DNA of 64,000 nt, taken from positions 575,343,752-575,407,751 of the forward strand of contig NC_081405.1 in NCBI RefSeq assembly GCF_030272615.1. The letters are read 5' to 3'. The notes beneath the pieces are model-generated. The model did not search any database and had not been told where the DNA came from. It was given only the letters and a program-made list of their open reading frames with translations. Source of the stretch: Cryptomeria japonica. Lineage: Eukaryota > Streptophyta > Pinopsida > Cupressales > Cupressaceae. Below, piece by piece: positions 48,447-62,009 of this stretch. A program made the position numbers and the translations under genes. How positions within the stretch are numbered: the first letter of the stretch is position 1; each line of letters starts with the position of its first letter.

Positions 48447-49480
48447 TTTATTGGGTGGAAAATTAGGGTTAGGGTTAAATTAAGATAATAAAAACACTTA
48501 ACTACCTAATTAACCATTACATTAAGGAGAGGAATCTAGTAGATATAACAATGATAGACCAAGATTTTGATAATATTATAGGCTCCTTTGATAGTGATCC
48601 CTCCTCAAATTGAATTGATTTGAATTGTTGAAGATTAAGGAAAAATAGGTGATTATTGAAGTATACTGGCATAAACAACGAGCTACAAATATCATATGAA
48701 GACATCGACCTAGGTCTAGGTAAAATAAGGTCATAGATCCATTCCAAAAAGTTAAACACGATTTTTTGGGACCAGGTATTATCAAATCACCTTGGTCCTC
48801 CAATTTTTTTTTGGTCAAAAGCTAAACCTATTCATTTTTGTGAATTATGTCGATCCACCCGAACTTAGCTATGTACCTATTTCTAGCACATATAAAGAAG
48901 GGGAAATTGTTGGGAATAGGGGTTTTCTTAGGCCTAACCTTTATTTAGGAATTAACCTTGAATGAATAATGAAAATACTAAACAAAAAGGACAAATCAGT
49001 ATACCTCAAATCTAAAATTATTGATGATCATGCTTTTCTCTTTGAATTTAATCACAAATATTGTATGAAATAATATAATTAACTCAAAATTGAATTTCTT
49101 TTGTTCCACTATGTTAATTGATGAATATGTGGCCTTGAATATCTCAAGAAATGTCTGTTTATGAATTCTTCATGGATGCCCAAGTACTTTAGTTAGGTTC
49201 TCAATGTGAAATGAATTGATATGATGTCTTTATATAGGGGTTCTAGGTAATTTACTTATTAGGGTAACATCCAATGGTCATGCGTGACCACTAAAATCAA
49301 ATATTATTGATTAGCCCTAATCCCATTTCAAATTGGGCTCTAATTGAGCAGGAGCATGGTGCTTTGGGGTACCCTATTCTAGACCAAGGATTTCCATGCC
49401 TTTGTCTCACCATAATAATGACCAAAACAATGGTAGGATAAGGTCGTTATCCAATTTTAGGATCCACAAAAAAATGTTCA
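48447..49480. repeat. long direct repeat, left copy (putative LTR)
   Basis: Similar to 53103-54060 plus 62135-62260. Shared islands: AAATTAGGGTTAGGGTTAAA, CTACCTAATTAACCATTA, GGCTCCTTTGATAG, GAGCTACAAATATC, TTGGGAATAGGGGTTT, TATAGGGGT.TCTAGGTAATTTA and CTTTGGGGTACC. Length about 1 kb. The right end is not sharp. Confidence 0.6.
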
Positions 49481-52400
49481 TGGAACCCAAGCTAGAGAAT
49501 AGGCATAAACAGACCTAGAAAAGAGACGAGGATAGCGCATGCTAAAGTAGGGACACAGCTATGAGGTGTAAATTGACCCAATGACAAATTATACTACTAT
49601 AGTTAGCCCACACTTAAATGGAATATTTTTGTTTGTGAACACTTGTGGTAAAGTAGATGAAAGATGTAATAAATTAGGAGCTCAGTCAAAAGGAGATAAG
49701 ACATCACTAATTTCAAGGAACTAAGCCCTGAATATTAGGACCTTAAATCACACAACCACATGCAAGGGTACACAAAACAAAGCAAAAGATAAAAATTTCA
49801 AACAATGAATAACAAGAAAAAAAAAAAGGAAAAATGACACAAAGCACAATGGCTAAGAACAAAAATATGTCCTCAAGTCAGCTAGCTGAAGAGACCTTGA
49901 TAATAAAATGTCTCAAAAACTAATATCATTCTTGAAAATTACATCACAAGGATATAAGTAATTAGGTAAAAAGAGAAAGAGCATGCACGAAACTATGAAT
50001 GACAAAAAAAAAATCTATAAGCTCATGGAAAAAAGAAAGAGGAAATATGGATGACATGGGTTCGTTGTTCTTTTCTAGGTGACCCATGAGAAGAACAATC
50101 AAAGAAGACATGTATATCACATTCTGGTTGTGTTTTCATTGGTGATCCATGTTGGGGAGGTTATTAGGATTAGTCTAGCTATGTTTTCCTAGTTCCACTC
50201 ATCCTATTCTGTATGCAATTATTCTCTTTCAGGTGTTCAACATCCCATAAAGAGTTTGTTTTCTCTAGTTTTGATCATGCAACAACCTATGTAAGACATG
50301 AAATGAAAAATGAAAATGTGTGTATAGTATTGGGAACATCTTGCGTAAGTATTTTTTTCTTTGGTTTCAGGTATTTGTAACCCTATGTAAGACAAATATA
50401 TTTGTGCTTTTGATGACATCTCATGTAAGAGTTTTTTTTCTCTAGTTTTGAGAATGTGCACCCCATTTAGGAGATAAATTTTTCCTATAGTTTTGTATAT
50501 GAGGCATCATGTGTAAGAGTTTGTTTTCTATAGTTTCAATAATAAACACCATGTTTAAGACATGCAAAAAAATAGTACAAAGAGGGTGATATAATATTTC
50601 CCCCCTTAAGATGTTAACATAGTCTTATGTTGATGTCCTCAGGAAGCTTGAAACAAGGATACCCACCTTCAAAACAAATGAGATATCCTTTTAGGCAACA
50701 ATGTTCATAAATCCAAGCTAAAGATGCAATACTCGTACAAGAAAGGATAAGATAGTTGAAAAATAGATATCTAGCCACAATTGTAAATGGGATCCTTCTA
50801 GCACAAGAGATCTTTCTCACATGTCTACCTCTAAGAGTAGAATTTTAACAAACATAGAATCTTCTATCAAAAGAAGGGAAGGAGAAAAATAATTCCTACC
50901 TTCCTTCTATTACTAGGTAAAGGGATTCTTGATGAAGGATGAAATACTCTTTACCCAAAGTGAAGGATTTTTTTATAAAAGATATACATTTCAAAATGAA
51001 GAGGATGTTGTAGTCAAGGATGCACACCTCTTGCAAAAGAGAGAATTCTTTAGAAGACAAACAAATTCACACCATGACTTGACATCAAATCATAAAGAAA
51101 CACCGCTCAATATTGGAAAGTGGATTATTAGAAATGATAAGAAAGATTAATGCCCACCAAGTGCAGGGACAATGAGAGTATTACACAACCTCTAATGATA
51201 TATCATACATAATAAATTTCACAATGTACTCACATGAATAATGTAACCCAAAAAAATAAATAGAGAAACCTTAGATAGAAAGAAAAGATAGGATAATATT
51301 CTCACCCCCCAAAGCATAAAAGAAAGAACGAATTATATAGCTGCCCCAAGATGATTGATATTGAGAAACCATCACCTCTTATGACAAATAACCCCCAATA
51401 AAGTTAATTACTATTGTTACAAGGTGAGGAGAAACATCAAGAGTGTATAGAATGCTAAGGAACTATCTCTTCTCCAGGGATGAGTGAAATATTAATTCTA
51501 AGAGCTATATGAGCTTGATCATATTATTCTTGAATAAATATTTCAAATGTTTTACAATTTCCAAGAGAATGAGAATAACTATGATGAAAAAGACAATGTG
51601 CATCATCTTCCTTCTAGTCATAGCTTTAAATAAGTCTAATGAAAGAAAAGAAAACATTTTATAATACTTAAATCTCCAAAAAATTCTATTAGCTAATTTA
51701 TCTTGATCATCAATAGGAGTAGGACAAGGGTTGCAAGAAGCAAATGGATTGATTTCTATAATTTTAGGAATTTCACTATCAATGAGTATTTGCATTCTAT
51801 TTAAAAAATTTGTAAAATCATTGCTATCATGATCATCAGTTAGATGATGTGAGAAAAAAGGAGTGTTTGAAGAAGAAGCACCTTAAGATCGACAATAGAG
51901 TTTATGTCTTGCAAAGTACTCCTTAAGATTTTGAAAAATAAGGATATCAGCCATAGGTGAATGATGAGGATGTACTATACCTTCGGTAATAGCTTGTGTA
52001 GGAGGCTTTATAGGGAATTTGATTCCTTGTTCAAATTTTCTTAGTCCTTGTCCTCTACAACCTTGTTTTTATATTATGTTATAGCGACTCCTATTAGAGA
52101 TTTATAATTGAGGAGTATGATATTGAATTTATTTAAAATTTGTAGTTTGTGTACACCTATAAGGACCAAGTGATAAGTAGATGAATAAGGAATATCCTTT
52201 GTTATAAATTTTTCTTTTATATCATCATGCATGTCCTCTTGAATAGGTTAGAAAAGAATATCTATGTCATCTAAGGCTTCCCCTTTACTTAATATAATGT
52301 GGGGAGATAGACCATGAATGAAATGGATAACATTATCCTCTTTATAAATGTTTTGATGGTTAAGATAAGCTCTAAGAGAATAAATGGGATCTAGAGAGAT

Positions 52401-53102
52401 TAAAACACCAATATTTTGACCTTGGTCCCCCTGTGCTAGGGTATGTGTATAAGAAGAAGATGGTGCCATGTTTATTTTCAATGATTTCTCCTTATTAGAG
52501 AGATAATTTATAGGAGTATTGGCTATATATCTGCATTCACATGATATACCATAGTAGAGGGACAAGCATTAGGATTTTCATTAAAATCTCTAGGATTATG
52601 ATCTCCAAAATCTTTTTATGCAATCTACATATGTATTGCATTTTGCTAAAAATACCATCATAAAACAACATGAATCTTGGGTTAAATCTTTGAGAGTTGA
52701 TCAATTTGTAAGAATGTTTTTTTAAATTATAAGAATGCAATATGACAAATTGCTATGAATGAAAATAAGAAATGTAAAGTGAAAGATGCAATTATCCAAC
52801 ACATGATTATGATAAATATAAGTGGAAAGAAATGTAATAATATCTTAATGGAAAATAATTTAGATGTATTAGGTTCCATTGTGAATGTCTAAGATTAGAT
52901 CTAAAAACAAAAGTTACAAATTATGTAACTCACAAATCAAATTAATCAAAATAATTAAGGGTTTTGATGAATTTAACTTCTGAATTTCTGTATTTTTTAT
53001 TAAAAATATAATCTAAGTGCAAAGTTGAAAATTAAAGTTCCTACAAATCAATTTGAGAACACAAATCAGAAATAGTCATCTAAGGAGAGGATATCATCAA
53101 AA
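49481..53102. other. region between the long direct repeats, unrecognised frames
   Basis: If the flanking repeats are LTRs, this 3.6 kb is the interior. No RT, integrase or protease motif was found. Minus-strand open pieces at 52565-52248 and 51795-51505, with fragments between them in other frames (FEQGIKFPIKPPTQAITEGI, HHSPMADILIFQNLKEYFA), look like one decayed protein of at least 300 codons. I do not recognise it. Confidence 0.35.
50243..50570. repeat. four imperfect ~80-95-bp tandem units
   Basis: Units begin near 50243, 50338, 50417 and 50507 with CATC...TAAGAGTTTGTTTTCTCTAG-like text, followed 30-40 bp later by CCTATGTAAGACA or CCATGTTTAAGACA. Each unit differs by indels. Confidence 0.7.
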
Positions 53103-54060
53103 TGTATTAGGTTAAAAATTAGGGTTAGGGTTAAAACAAGATAATAAAACCACTTAGCTACCTAATTAACCATTATATTAAGGAGGAGAGGAACTTAATA
53201 TATATAGACTTGATAGACCAATATTTTCATCAATTTTTAGGCTCCTTTGATAGGGCTCTATCCTCCTTAAATTTAATTTATTTGAATTGATTTGAATTGT
53301 GGAAGATTAGGGAGAGATAGGTGATTATTGTAGTGTTCTGGTTGAAATAGTGAGCTACAAATATCGTACAAAGACACCAACCTTTATTTAGGAAAAATAA
53401 GATGTCACAAATCTATTACCAGAACTTTGTCCTAATTTTTCGGGACCAAGAAGCATTAATTCACCATGATGCTTTGGATTTCTCACCATTCAAAGTTGAA
53501 CCTATTCATCTCTATGAATTATGTCTATCCTCCCTAATGAATCTTTGTACCTATTTCCTACATGTTATAAATAAGGGATAAATTATTGGGAATAGGGGTT
53601 TGCCTAAGATAAACCTCAATTTAGTAATTAACCTTGAATAAAATAATGCAAATATTAAAATTAATAATGAATAGATATCCTCATATTTGCAATTGTTGAT
53701 GATGATGGTTTTCTCTTTGAATGTAATCACAAACGTTATAAGAAATGACATGGTGAACTTAAAACCATAATCAAGCACACACATATTTGCATAAGATTGA
53801 ATTGTTTTTCTTTATAATTGTTACATGATGAATGTACAACACTGAAGATCTCTAAATATGTTTATTTATGAATGCTTCATAGATGCATAATTACTTTAGG
53901 TAGATTGTGGATTTGAAAATGAATAGATAGGATATCTTTATATAGGGGTGTCTAGGTAATTTATCAATTAGGCCAACCTGCAACATTCATGCAGACCCAA
54001 AAGGATCAAATCTTATCAATGAGATGTAGCCCCAACCCTATTTCAAATTAGGACCTCATT
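53103..54060. repeat. long direct repeat, right copy (first part)
   Basis: Starts TGTATTAGGTTAAAAATTAG after a purine run (AAGGAGAGGATA at 53078-53089). Interrupted at 54060 by the copia element; the rest continues at 62135. Confidence 0.6.
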
Positions 54061-56354
54061 TATTGGGAAAATGGTGTTTAAACCTTGCATTTACATGAGG
54101 TTATTATTTATAGTAAGATTTCATTTCAGTATGAAATGGTACAAAATTATCCCCAAAGATTCTTGTTGGATAGATAAGAATATCGATAAATTTTTGTCAC
54201 AAGATCACAACCAATTTTGGAGATATTAAAGTTTTCATTCTGGAGGGGTGCAATGTGTTTGCATAACTGATGATGATGAGATGTGACGATGACCGGTAAA
54301 GTTGATATGATCAGGTATATGATTTCAAGTGAGGTGATTGTTGGCTTGATTTAATAAGTTATTTGATGACTTTATTTGTGTTCTCATTGATGGAAACCAT
54401 GTTTGTTTAGTCCTCTAAGTCATCTAGACCTACTAGTATAGCCTAACTGATACTGGAACCAATTGAAAACAAGGTAAGAAGAAACAAAGCAATGATTAAG
54501 AGACTGGTATGGATGATCGGTGAAGAGTTAGACATTGTCATTTTACTGGACTATTGAAGATAGGAACATGCACCTATGTTCTAAACCACATCAGAAGATC
54601 TAGTGTATTGAGTGAATGTCATGAACTCTGTGAAGAAGAATGAATACCATTGACAGATCATTAACTAGTAATAATTTAAGGTTTGGCTATGGAACTTATC
54701 ATGTTCATAACTTAGTGATGACATGTTAGAATCTGTGTGTAATGATAAGATGTTGTTTGAGTGCATACAATGATCAAATTTCTTAGGAAATTTTGAAGTA
54801 ATTAGCAAAATGTGATAAGGGTTTGATTTCTTATCAGATCGATGTGCGGTGATCATTCAACGGTGGAAATCATCTAGAAATTTGTTGTAATGATCTGTAA
54901 TGTAATCTTGTTGATGTAATTAGGGTTTGTTACCGCTCAAACTATAAAATGTATTTAGGGATAGTTTGAGAAGGATTTTAGTGTCGGTGGTTTTGAGAAG
55001 AAGGTATTGCTAGACCAGATTTTAGTGTCTACATGTGTGTAGTAGAGTTCAGCTAAAAAGTATCTTTACTAGAAAACAAGGAAGTGATGTGATCATATGA
55101 TTTGCCCTATTGTTCCCTAATAGTTGTAGTATTTTGAAATCCCTTAACTGGGTAGAGTTTAATAGGTCTGATATTGTAAATCCCTTCATCGGGTGGCTCA
55201 TTAACTTGAGTTTCAAATCCTCTAGCAAGGTTAATCCTAACAGGGTAGAGCTCCTAACAGAGCTAAGGTGAAATCCCTTGACTGGGTGACTCCTAATAGG
55301 GTATTCTCTTAACTGGGGATATTGTAAATCTCTTAACTGGGCTAGGCCTTTAACTAGACACATTCTAAAAGAGTGCAAATATTTTGTGTGTGGTAATTCC
55401 CACCATGGTTTTTCCCATTTGGGTTTCCACATGAAAAATCTCTATGTTCATATGGAGATGCATTATTGATGTGTGTATTTGATGTCTTTACTTTATTTTC
55501 ATAATGATGAACACTTAATTGAATGGTTTGGTGAATCAGTTTAAAGGATTGTGTAATAAGTTACTAATACTGGTTTTTTAAGTATTGCAAAATTATTTTA
55601 CTATTGATTCACTCCCCTCTCATTAGTAATTGGATCCTCATAATAACCCTGTGAAAGGTTTAAACTTAAATTTGATAAATTTATACCTTTTAAAATAACT
55701 TGGAAAGTGGGTGTAAGAATCATAGATGTTTACAAGGTGATAGAGCACTTTTCAAGCTTTATGATGCTTCAAAAAATTCATCAATCAAACACATGGTTCA
55801 CAAGTTATGGCCTCTGGAAGTTTGGACTTCTAAAATTGAAAATATAAAATGCATCTAACACATAAATGAGTTCTAAAAGAGAGGGACACATGTTGATGGG
55901 TATTTTGACATGTCATATGACATCTAGATTGGAGAAAAGGATGGTTATACTTCATTGGGTGGTTTTAGCCCATCCTTTTGTAATATCGTTTGACGATTTC
56001 TTGTATTGTATCATTTATATATGAGATACATGAGAAAGAAGTTGTGTGTAAAAGTTTTATGTCTATTGAGTTATCTATGAATCTTTGATTAGTGGTACTC
56101 CTATAATGAGCGTGCTCTAGGAGTATATTGTCATTTGTAATTGATTGCTGAATAATATATTGTGCGACTTTTGGAGTGTTAGGTTTTTCTTTCAAAAGAG
56201 TTTTCCCCGCATAAATCATTGTGTTGTTGTATGAATGCTATTATGTTTCATTTCATTAAGTTTCTATAACTATTATAACATTCTAAAAAATATTTGCATT
56301 ACCCTCCTCTCAAGTTTAGTGTAGGAAATTGTTCTACTACTTAACTTCCTTACA
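54061..56354 (+). repeat. 5' LTR of the copia element (with insert)
   Basis: Starts TATTGGGAAAATGG (3' LTR: TGTTGGGAAAATGG) and ends TTAACTTCCTTACA. The 54256-55648 insert splits it after GAGGGGTGCAATG; LTR sequence resumes with AAAGGTTTAAAC at 55654. Confidence 0.85.
54256..55648 (+). mobile_element. solo LTR inserted in the 5' LTR of the copia element
   Basis: Absent from the 3' LTR, where GGTGCAATG runs straight into AAAGGTTTAAAC. Begins TGTTTGCATAACTG; flanks CAATG and CTGTG are a weak three-of-five match. Near its end it has GATTCACTCCCCTCTCA, a phrase shared with the other solo LTR at 60482. It holds about five variants of AAATCCCTTAACTGGGTAG at 55137-55345. Confidence 0.72.
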
Positions 56355-56356
56355 AG

Positions 56357-56368
56357 TGGTATCAAAGC
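56357..56368 (+). promoter_or_regulatory. primer binding site of the copia element
   Basis: TGGTATCAAAGC, two bases after the LTR; one G-to-A change from the tRNA-iMet site TGGTATCAGAGC. Confidence 0.85.
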
Positions 56369-56477
56369 ATGATCACCTTTGGTTTCAATTATGGGTTGTT
56401 AGTTTTTTGAAATAATCCATATTTGAGTGGCAGCTTGAGAAGAAGACACTTTTTGATCTTGTTGCAGGAATTTTTAG

Positions 56478-57290
56478 ATGGAAAGTTCGTCAGAGAGAAT
56501 AGAGGTAGAGAAATTTAATGCAAGTAATTCTAAGATATGTGTGCTGATATTGATGTAAATATTGAAAGACCCTTAGATCCTACTATAGATGATCAATATG
56601 ATGTTATGGACCGTAAAACCAAGGGTCTAATAAGAATGTGCTTGGCAAAATCTATTCTAACCAATGGCCATGAAGAGAATACTAAAAATACATTATGGAC
56701 TAAGCTTGGTGAGATGTATCAAGAAAAATCTTTATTAAATAAGATTTTGATGAGGAAGAAATAGTCTTCCTTGAAGATGGAAGAGGGTGGACAAATTGTA
56801 GAACACCTATAGTAATTTAATATGTTGGTGGCCCAATTAGTATCTGTTGTTGTTAAGATGGATGAAGAGGATAAATGCCAAATATTTCTTTGTTCTTTGC
56901 TTGATTTGTGGGATTCTGTTGTTATAGCTATCAATAGTACTTCTATTGCATTGAATTCTAAATATGTAGTGGGTGCCTTACTTGGTGAAGAGATGCAAAA
57001 AAAGGTATCCATTAGTTTAAAGGAAGCCCTAACTATTTGTGGAAGAGCTAAGGAAAAAGGTAAGAAGAATGAGACACATAATAAGTCCAAGTCCAAAGGC
57101 AGATCAAAATATTCCAGAAATTCCAAAGTCATCTGCTGGAATTATGGTAAACCAAGACACATGGACATAAGAACTACAAAGAAGAAAAGAAGAAGAAAAG
57201 GAAGTATGATTCTAATTCTGAGTCTGAGAAGGAAGATGGTGATACATTCATTGTGGCTTTAGCTACTCATGTAGGTAATGATGTATGGTT
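56478..57290 (+). pseudogene. copia gag (broken)
   Basis: Starts at ATG 56478 (MESSSERIEVEKFNASN) and changes frame near 56530 to DRKTKGLIRMCLAKSILTNG, LWTKLGEMYQEKSLLNKILM. After a stop at 56761 it continues with FNMLVAQLVSVVVKMDEEDK and a KEKGKKNETHNKSKSKGRS stretch, followed by CWNYGKPRHMD. This last piece is the zinc knuckle with its second Cys and final Cys lost. The order and wording are those of copia gag. Confidence 0.82.
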
Positions 57291-60170
57291 AATTGACTGA
57301 GGTGCATCTTTTCATATGACTTACAATAGAGATTGGTTTTCTAAATATTAAGAATTTAATGGAGGTAAGGTGTACTCGCATGATGATTCACATTTAGATA
57401 TGGTTGGCCATGGTAATGTTAGGATTAGGTTTCCTGATGGTAGAATAGAATAGATTGGAAGTGTGTTGCATATCCTTGGATTAAAATAAAATTTATCATC
57501 TATGCAAAAACTGATAGATGTGGGTGTGTAGGTAGTCTTTTCTGATGTAGGATGCATGACAATTAAGGGTGCTTTCTAGAGGTGTAAAGTTGAGCACTCT
57601 GTATAACTTAGAGGCATACACTATTGAATGAAATTTCATTTATGTAAAAAGTAAATCTGTAGATAATTCGTTGGAAGATTTGAGGGTTTCACCTTCAGGG
57701 GATGGACATGTCTTTTCAGTACCTAAGGGTGCTCTTTCTTTTAAAGCAAAGTTACCTATACAGAATTCTATGTTATGGAACTAGAGGCTTGGCCACATTA
57801 GGGAGAAGGGTCTAAGGACCTTGAAAAATAAAAACGTTTTTAAAGGTTTGAATGATTGTAATCTTGACTTTGATTTCTCTGAGTATTTCATTTATGGAAA
57901 ATAAAACCGTGTTTAGTTTTACTTAAGTTTTCATAAATCTTGTAGTGTTTTAGATGTTATTCATTTTGATGTGTTTGGTCTTGTAGATGTTCCTTCAATT
58001 GAAAAATCCACATATTATGTTTCATTTATTAATTGTTTTAGTAGAAGGACATGGGCATATTTTTTAAAGAGTAAATCTGAAGTTTTTGGTTGATTTAAAT
58101 AATTTAAAGGAATGGTTGAGTTATAGATTGGAAAGAAAATAAGTGTTTAAGGACTAATCATGGTTGTTAATTTTTCTCTAGTTATTTTGATAGATTCTAT
58201 AAAGATTATGACATTAATAGATAGAAGACAACTCTGTATTCTCCAAAATAGAGTGGAGCTGCAGAAAGAATGAATAGGACATTGATGGAGAAGGATAGGA
58301 GTATCCTAAGTAGTACTGGTCTAGAACAAACATTTTGGGGTGAAGGTGTTGCCACTACTTGCTACCTGATTAACAGGTTTCCTACATCAGCCCTTGTTGA
58401 TAAAATTCATATGGAAGCATGGTTAGGAGACAAGTGTTAATTAAGACATCTTAGAGTTTTTGGCTACAAGGCATATGCACATGTGCCAAAGGAGAAGTGA
58501 ACAAAGCTGGAGAACAAGGATGCAAAATGTATCTTCATTGGTTACAGTTATGGTGTGAAAGGATACAAGCTTTGGAACCCTACTGCACAAAAGGTAATTT
58601 ATAGTACAAGTGTTATTTTTAGAAAATTAAGTCTCCATCTATTACATTGTAGCCAAAATAGACTAAATAGGAATATGTAATTCAATTCCCCTCTAGGCTG
58701 GAAACAGCTAAATCAAGACCCCTAGACATGCAAGAAGTTGAGGAGAGCTCATATAGCTTTGAATCTTCTAAAGAGAATGAAAAATATCCAACTCAGCTTG
58801 ATTGAAGGTCTACAAAACATAGATAACCACCTAAAAGGCTACTCTCACGTGGAGGGTGTTGATTATGGTGAGATATTCTCTCCTATTGCAAAAATGACAT
58901 CCATTATATTTTTGCTTTCTGTTGCTACTGCTTATGATTTAGAGGTTGACCAAATGGATATGAAAACTTCTTTCCCTCATGGTGATTTGGAAGGAGGATA
59001 TTTATATGACATAGCCAAATCACTATGTGGTGAAAGGTAAAAGTAATCTGGTCTCTAAATAAAAAAAATATTTGTATAGCCTCAAATAGAGTGCTAGGAT
59101 GTGGTACTAGACATATGATACTTGTGTGTTGAGTTTGGGATTTGAGTATTTTAAATCAAATCACTATGTTTATTATAAATCTAATGGTTATCATTTTTTA
59201 TATATTTCATTGTATGTTGATGATATGTTATTTATTGGCAAAGGGAAAGGTATGATTTCAAAATAAAGTATCAGGTTGTTGTTAAATTTGAAATGGACGA
59301 TCTTGGTGTAGAAAAGCACATTCTTGTGATGGAAATTAGAAGAGATAGAGTGAACAGAAAGCTATGACTAGGCTAGAGTAAGTATGTGAACTCAATGTTA
59401 CAAAGGTTTAACATGCGGAATTGTAGACCATTGTGTGTTCCTTTTACAATTGGAGCAAAATTTTCTATTGCAAATTTTCCATCATCCCCATAGGAGATGA
59501 AACACATGGGTAGAGTTCCTTAGCAAAGTGTAGTGGGAAGTTTGATGTATGCTATGGTCTATACTAGACCAAACATTCCCCAAGTAGTGGGAGTTCATTC
59601 TAAATATATGTCTAATCCTGGTAGAGTTCATTGGGATGTAGTCAAAAGAGTCTTTAAATATTTGAAGGGTACCTTAGAGTATTCTTTGTGTTATAATGGT
59701 AATTTGGTTGGAGATGTGATTTCCCTTGATATTGATGGTTATGTGGATTTGGGTTGGGCTGGTGATATTGATAGAAAAAGATCCACTAGTGCTTATGTGT
59801 TTACTTTATTTGGTGGTGCACTTAGTTGGATGAGTAAGTGAAAGGCTATGGTTGCTTTGTCCACTACTAAAGTAGAGTATATAAAAGCTACTCATTCTTG
59901 TAAAGAAGCCATTTGTATTAAGGGAATATGTTTAGATATTGGAATAAAACAAGTAGAAGTGATAGTTTATTGTGACAGTCAGAGTGTGATTTTCCTAGCT
60001 AGGAACCCAACATTTCATGCTCGGATGAAATAAATTGATGTCCAGTATCATTTTGTTAGAGATGTGGTTGAAGATGGTAGGGTGAAGATAGTTAAGGTAG
60101 AAACTTTGATGACATTTTCTGATTCTTTAACTAAGGTTGTGAGCATAGAGAAGTTCAGATGGTGTTATTA
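57291..60170 (+). pseudogene. copia pol: protease, integrase, RT and RNase H (broken)
   Basis: Protease: LID then a stop then GASFHMTYN at 57291-57325 (the stop replaces the residue after the catalytic Asp). Integrase: HIREKGLRTLKNKNVF (57795), HFDVFG (57963), GLRTNHGC (58149) where the second catalytic Asp is Asn, and GAAERMNRTLMEKDRSILSS (58257) with the catalytic Glu present. Next come LRVFGYKAYAHVPKEK and IFIGYSYGVKGYKLWNP. RT: GVDYGEIFSPIAKMTSIIFL (58858), QMDMKTSFPHGDLEG and YVDDM at 59213. RNase H: GSLMYAMVYTRPNIPQVVGV (59536), STSAYVFTLFGGALSWMSK, VALSTTKVEYIKATHSCKEA and DVQYHFVRDVVEDG (60040). Many stops and several frame changes; not functional. Confidence 0.85.
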
Positions 60171-60481
60171 AGTCTATGGGCATCCTGGTCCCTAGCAGGT
60201 ACTTTATTGCATTGATACTTCCTTTTCTCTTGCAAGGTGTTTGACAAGTGGCAGAATGTTGGGAAAATGGTTTCTCAACCTTGTATTTACATGAGGTTAC
60301 TATTTATAGTAAGTTTTCACTTGAGAAAGAAATGGTGAGAAATTTTCCCCAAAGCTTCTTGTTGGCTAGATAAGCATACTGATAAAGTTTAGTTGCAAGA
60401 TCACAACCTATTTTGAAGATATTAAAGTTTCCATTTTGGAGGGGTGCAATGAAAGGTTTAAACATAATTTGAACAAGTTTA

Positions 60482-61322
60482 TGTTGGCATTCTAGACTCA
60501 CATGAGAATGGTTGATGTTGTCATTGATTGCAACTAACCAGTAACAGGATTCTAAAAGTTCACCAGCAACATAGACATCATTCATCGACACCGGCAGGCA
60601 CAACAAGTTTATTCATCGGCATCTAGTTTACACTAGCAATGAAGCATATGGGCATCCAGGCTGACATAAGACAAGTTTTGTTTATTGTATTATAATGTAA
60701 TTATTTGTAAGATGACATGATATATTGCAAAGACTCATATATGTATGAGATCTTATAGGTCATTTTTGATATAGCATAGAGAGGCAATTATATGGTATTA
60801 TGTAGAAGATAGCAAAAAGATTTTGTAATAAGGCAGATAGGTTATATGAGTGAATATCATTCACTGATAGGTTTTTGGTTAAGGTTTCTAATAGAGCTTA
60901 AACCGGTACTGAATCAAGCATTGCAAATGCTATTTTGAGCAGTACATTGTCTTGGATTTAATTATGCATTTTGTAGTCAGTGAGAATCTTTTATTGAGAA
61001 GTGAGCTATAGGCTGTTGCCCTTCCTGCATGTGTAGGCCCCTATTGTAAGTAATATTTATTCATACTGGCTAGTGAGTAAATATTGTGGGTCACAAATCC
61101 CACCGAGATTTTTCCCTTGCCGGGTTTTACTCACCAAAATATCTTGTGTTATGGTGTGCATTTATGCTATTTCTGTTATTTCTCTTTGTTGCATTATTAC
61201 TTGTTTATCGGTATATTAATTTGAGTTACAAAGTTTCAAATAAGTTCAATTATTCCATTAACCAGAAAGACACTGATTCACCCCCCCTCTCAGTGTCTTT
61301 AGGAATGTCATGGCATCTAAAA
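60482..61322 (+). mobile_element. solo LTR inserted in the 3' LTR of the copia element
   Basis: 841 bp flanked by GTTTA at 60477-60481 and 61323-61327. Starts TGTTGGCATTCTAG and ends near GGCATCTAAAA (a C-to-A change from CA is assumed). The 5' LTR lacks it: ATAAATTTATACC is continuous there. It contains TGATTCACCCCCCCTCTCAG near 61274, a phrase frequent at the end of plant copia LTRs. Confidence 0.75.
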
Positions 61323-61733
61323 GTTTAGACCCTCCAAAATGCCCAGAAAGGTGGGCATAAATAGCATAAATATTTACAAGGTGATAGAGAAATTCGTGAG
61401 CTTTCTGATGCTTTAAATGATTTATCAATTGGACACATGGTTTAGAAGTTATAGCCTCTGAAAGTTTGGACTCCTGAAATAATAAATATTAAATGCATCA
61501 CACATAAATGAGTTGTAAAAGGGAGGGACATGTGTTGATGTGTGTTTTAACATATCATAAGGCATCTAGATTGGAGATAAGGTCAACTATACTTTTTTGA
61601 GTGGTTTTAGCACATGGTTTTGTAATACCATTTGATGATTTCTTGTATTGTATCTCCTATATATGAGATATGTGACATAAAGGTTGGGTGTAAGAGTCTT
61701 ACGGCTATTGAGTTACCTCTAAATTTTTTATTT

Positions 61734-62009
61734 TTGGTACTCTTGTGAAGAGCCTTCTCTACAAGTATATTATAATCTTTAATTGATTGCTAAATTATAT
61801 ATTAGGCAACTTTTTGAGTGTGGGGTTTTTCTCTTGAAAGGGTTTTCCCCATGTAAATCATTGTGTTATGGTTGGTACTCTTGTGAAGAGATTTCTGTAC
61901 AAGTATATTATAATCTTTAGTTTATTGCTAAATAATATATTAGACAACTTTTCGAGTGTGGATTTTTTCTCTTGAAAGAGTTTTCCCCATGTAAATCACT
62001 ATGTTGTAG
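61734..62009 (+). repeat. 138-bp tandem duplication in the copia 3' LTR
   Basis: Two units, 61734-61871 and 61872-62009, with TTGGTACTCTTGTGAAGAG at the start and GTTTTCCCCATGTAAATCA near the end of each. They differ at several positions, so the duplication is not recent. Confidence 0.82.

Noticed and set aside
48465-48480. TTAGGGTTAGGGTTA, also at 53121, resembling telomere repeats
   Set aside because: Only two to three units, not the plant TTTAGGG form throughout, and both copies lie at the same place within a dispersed direct repeat. It is part of that repeat, not an interstitial telomere.
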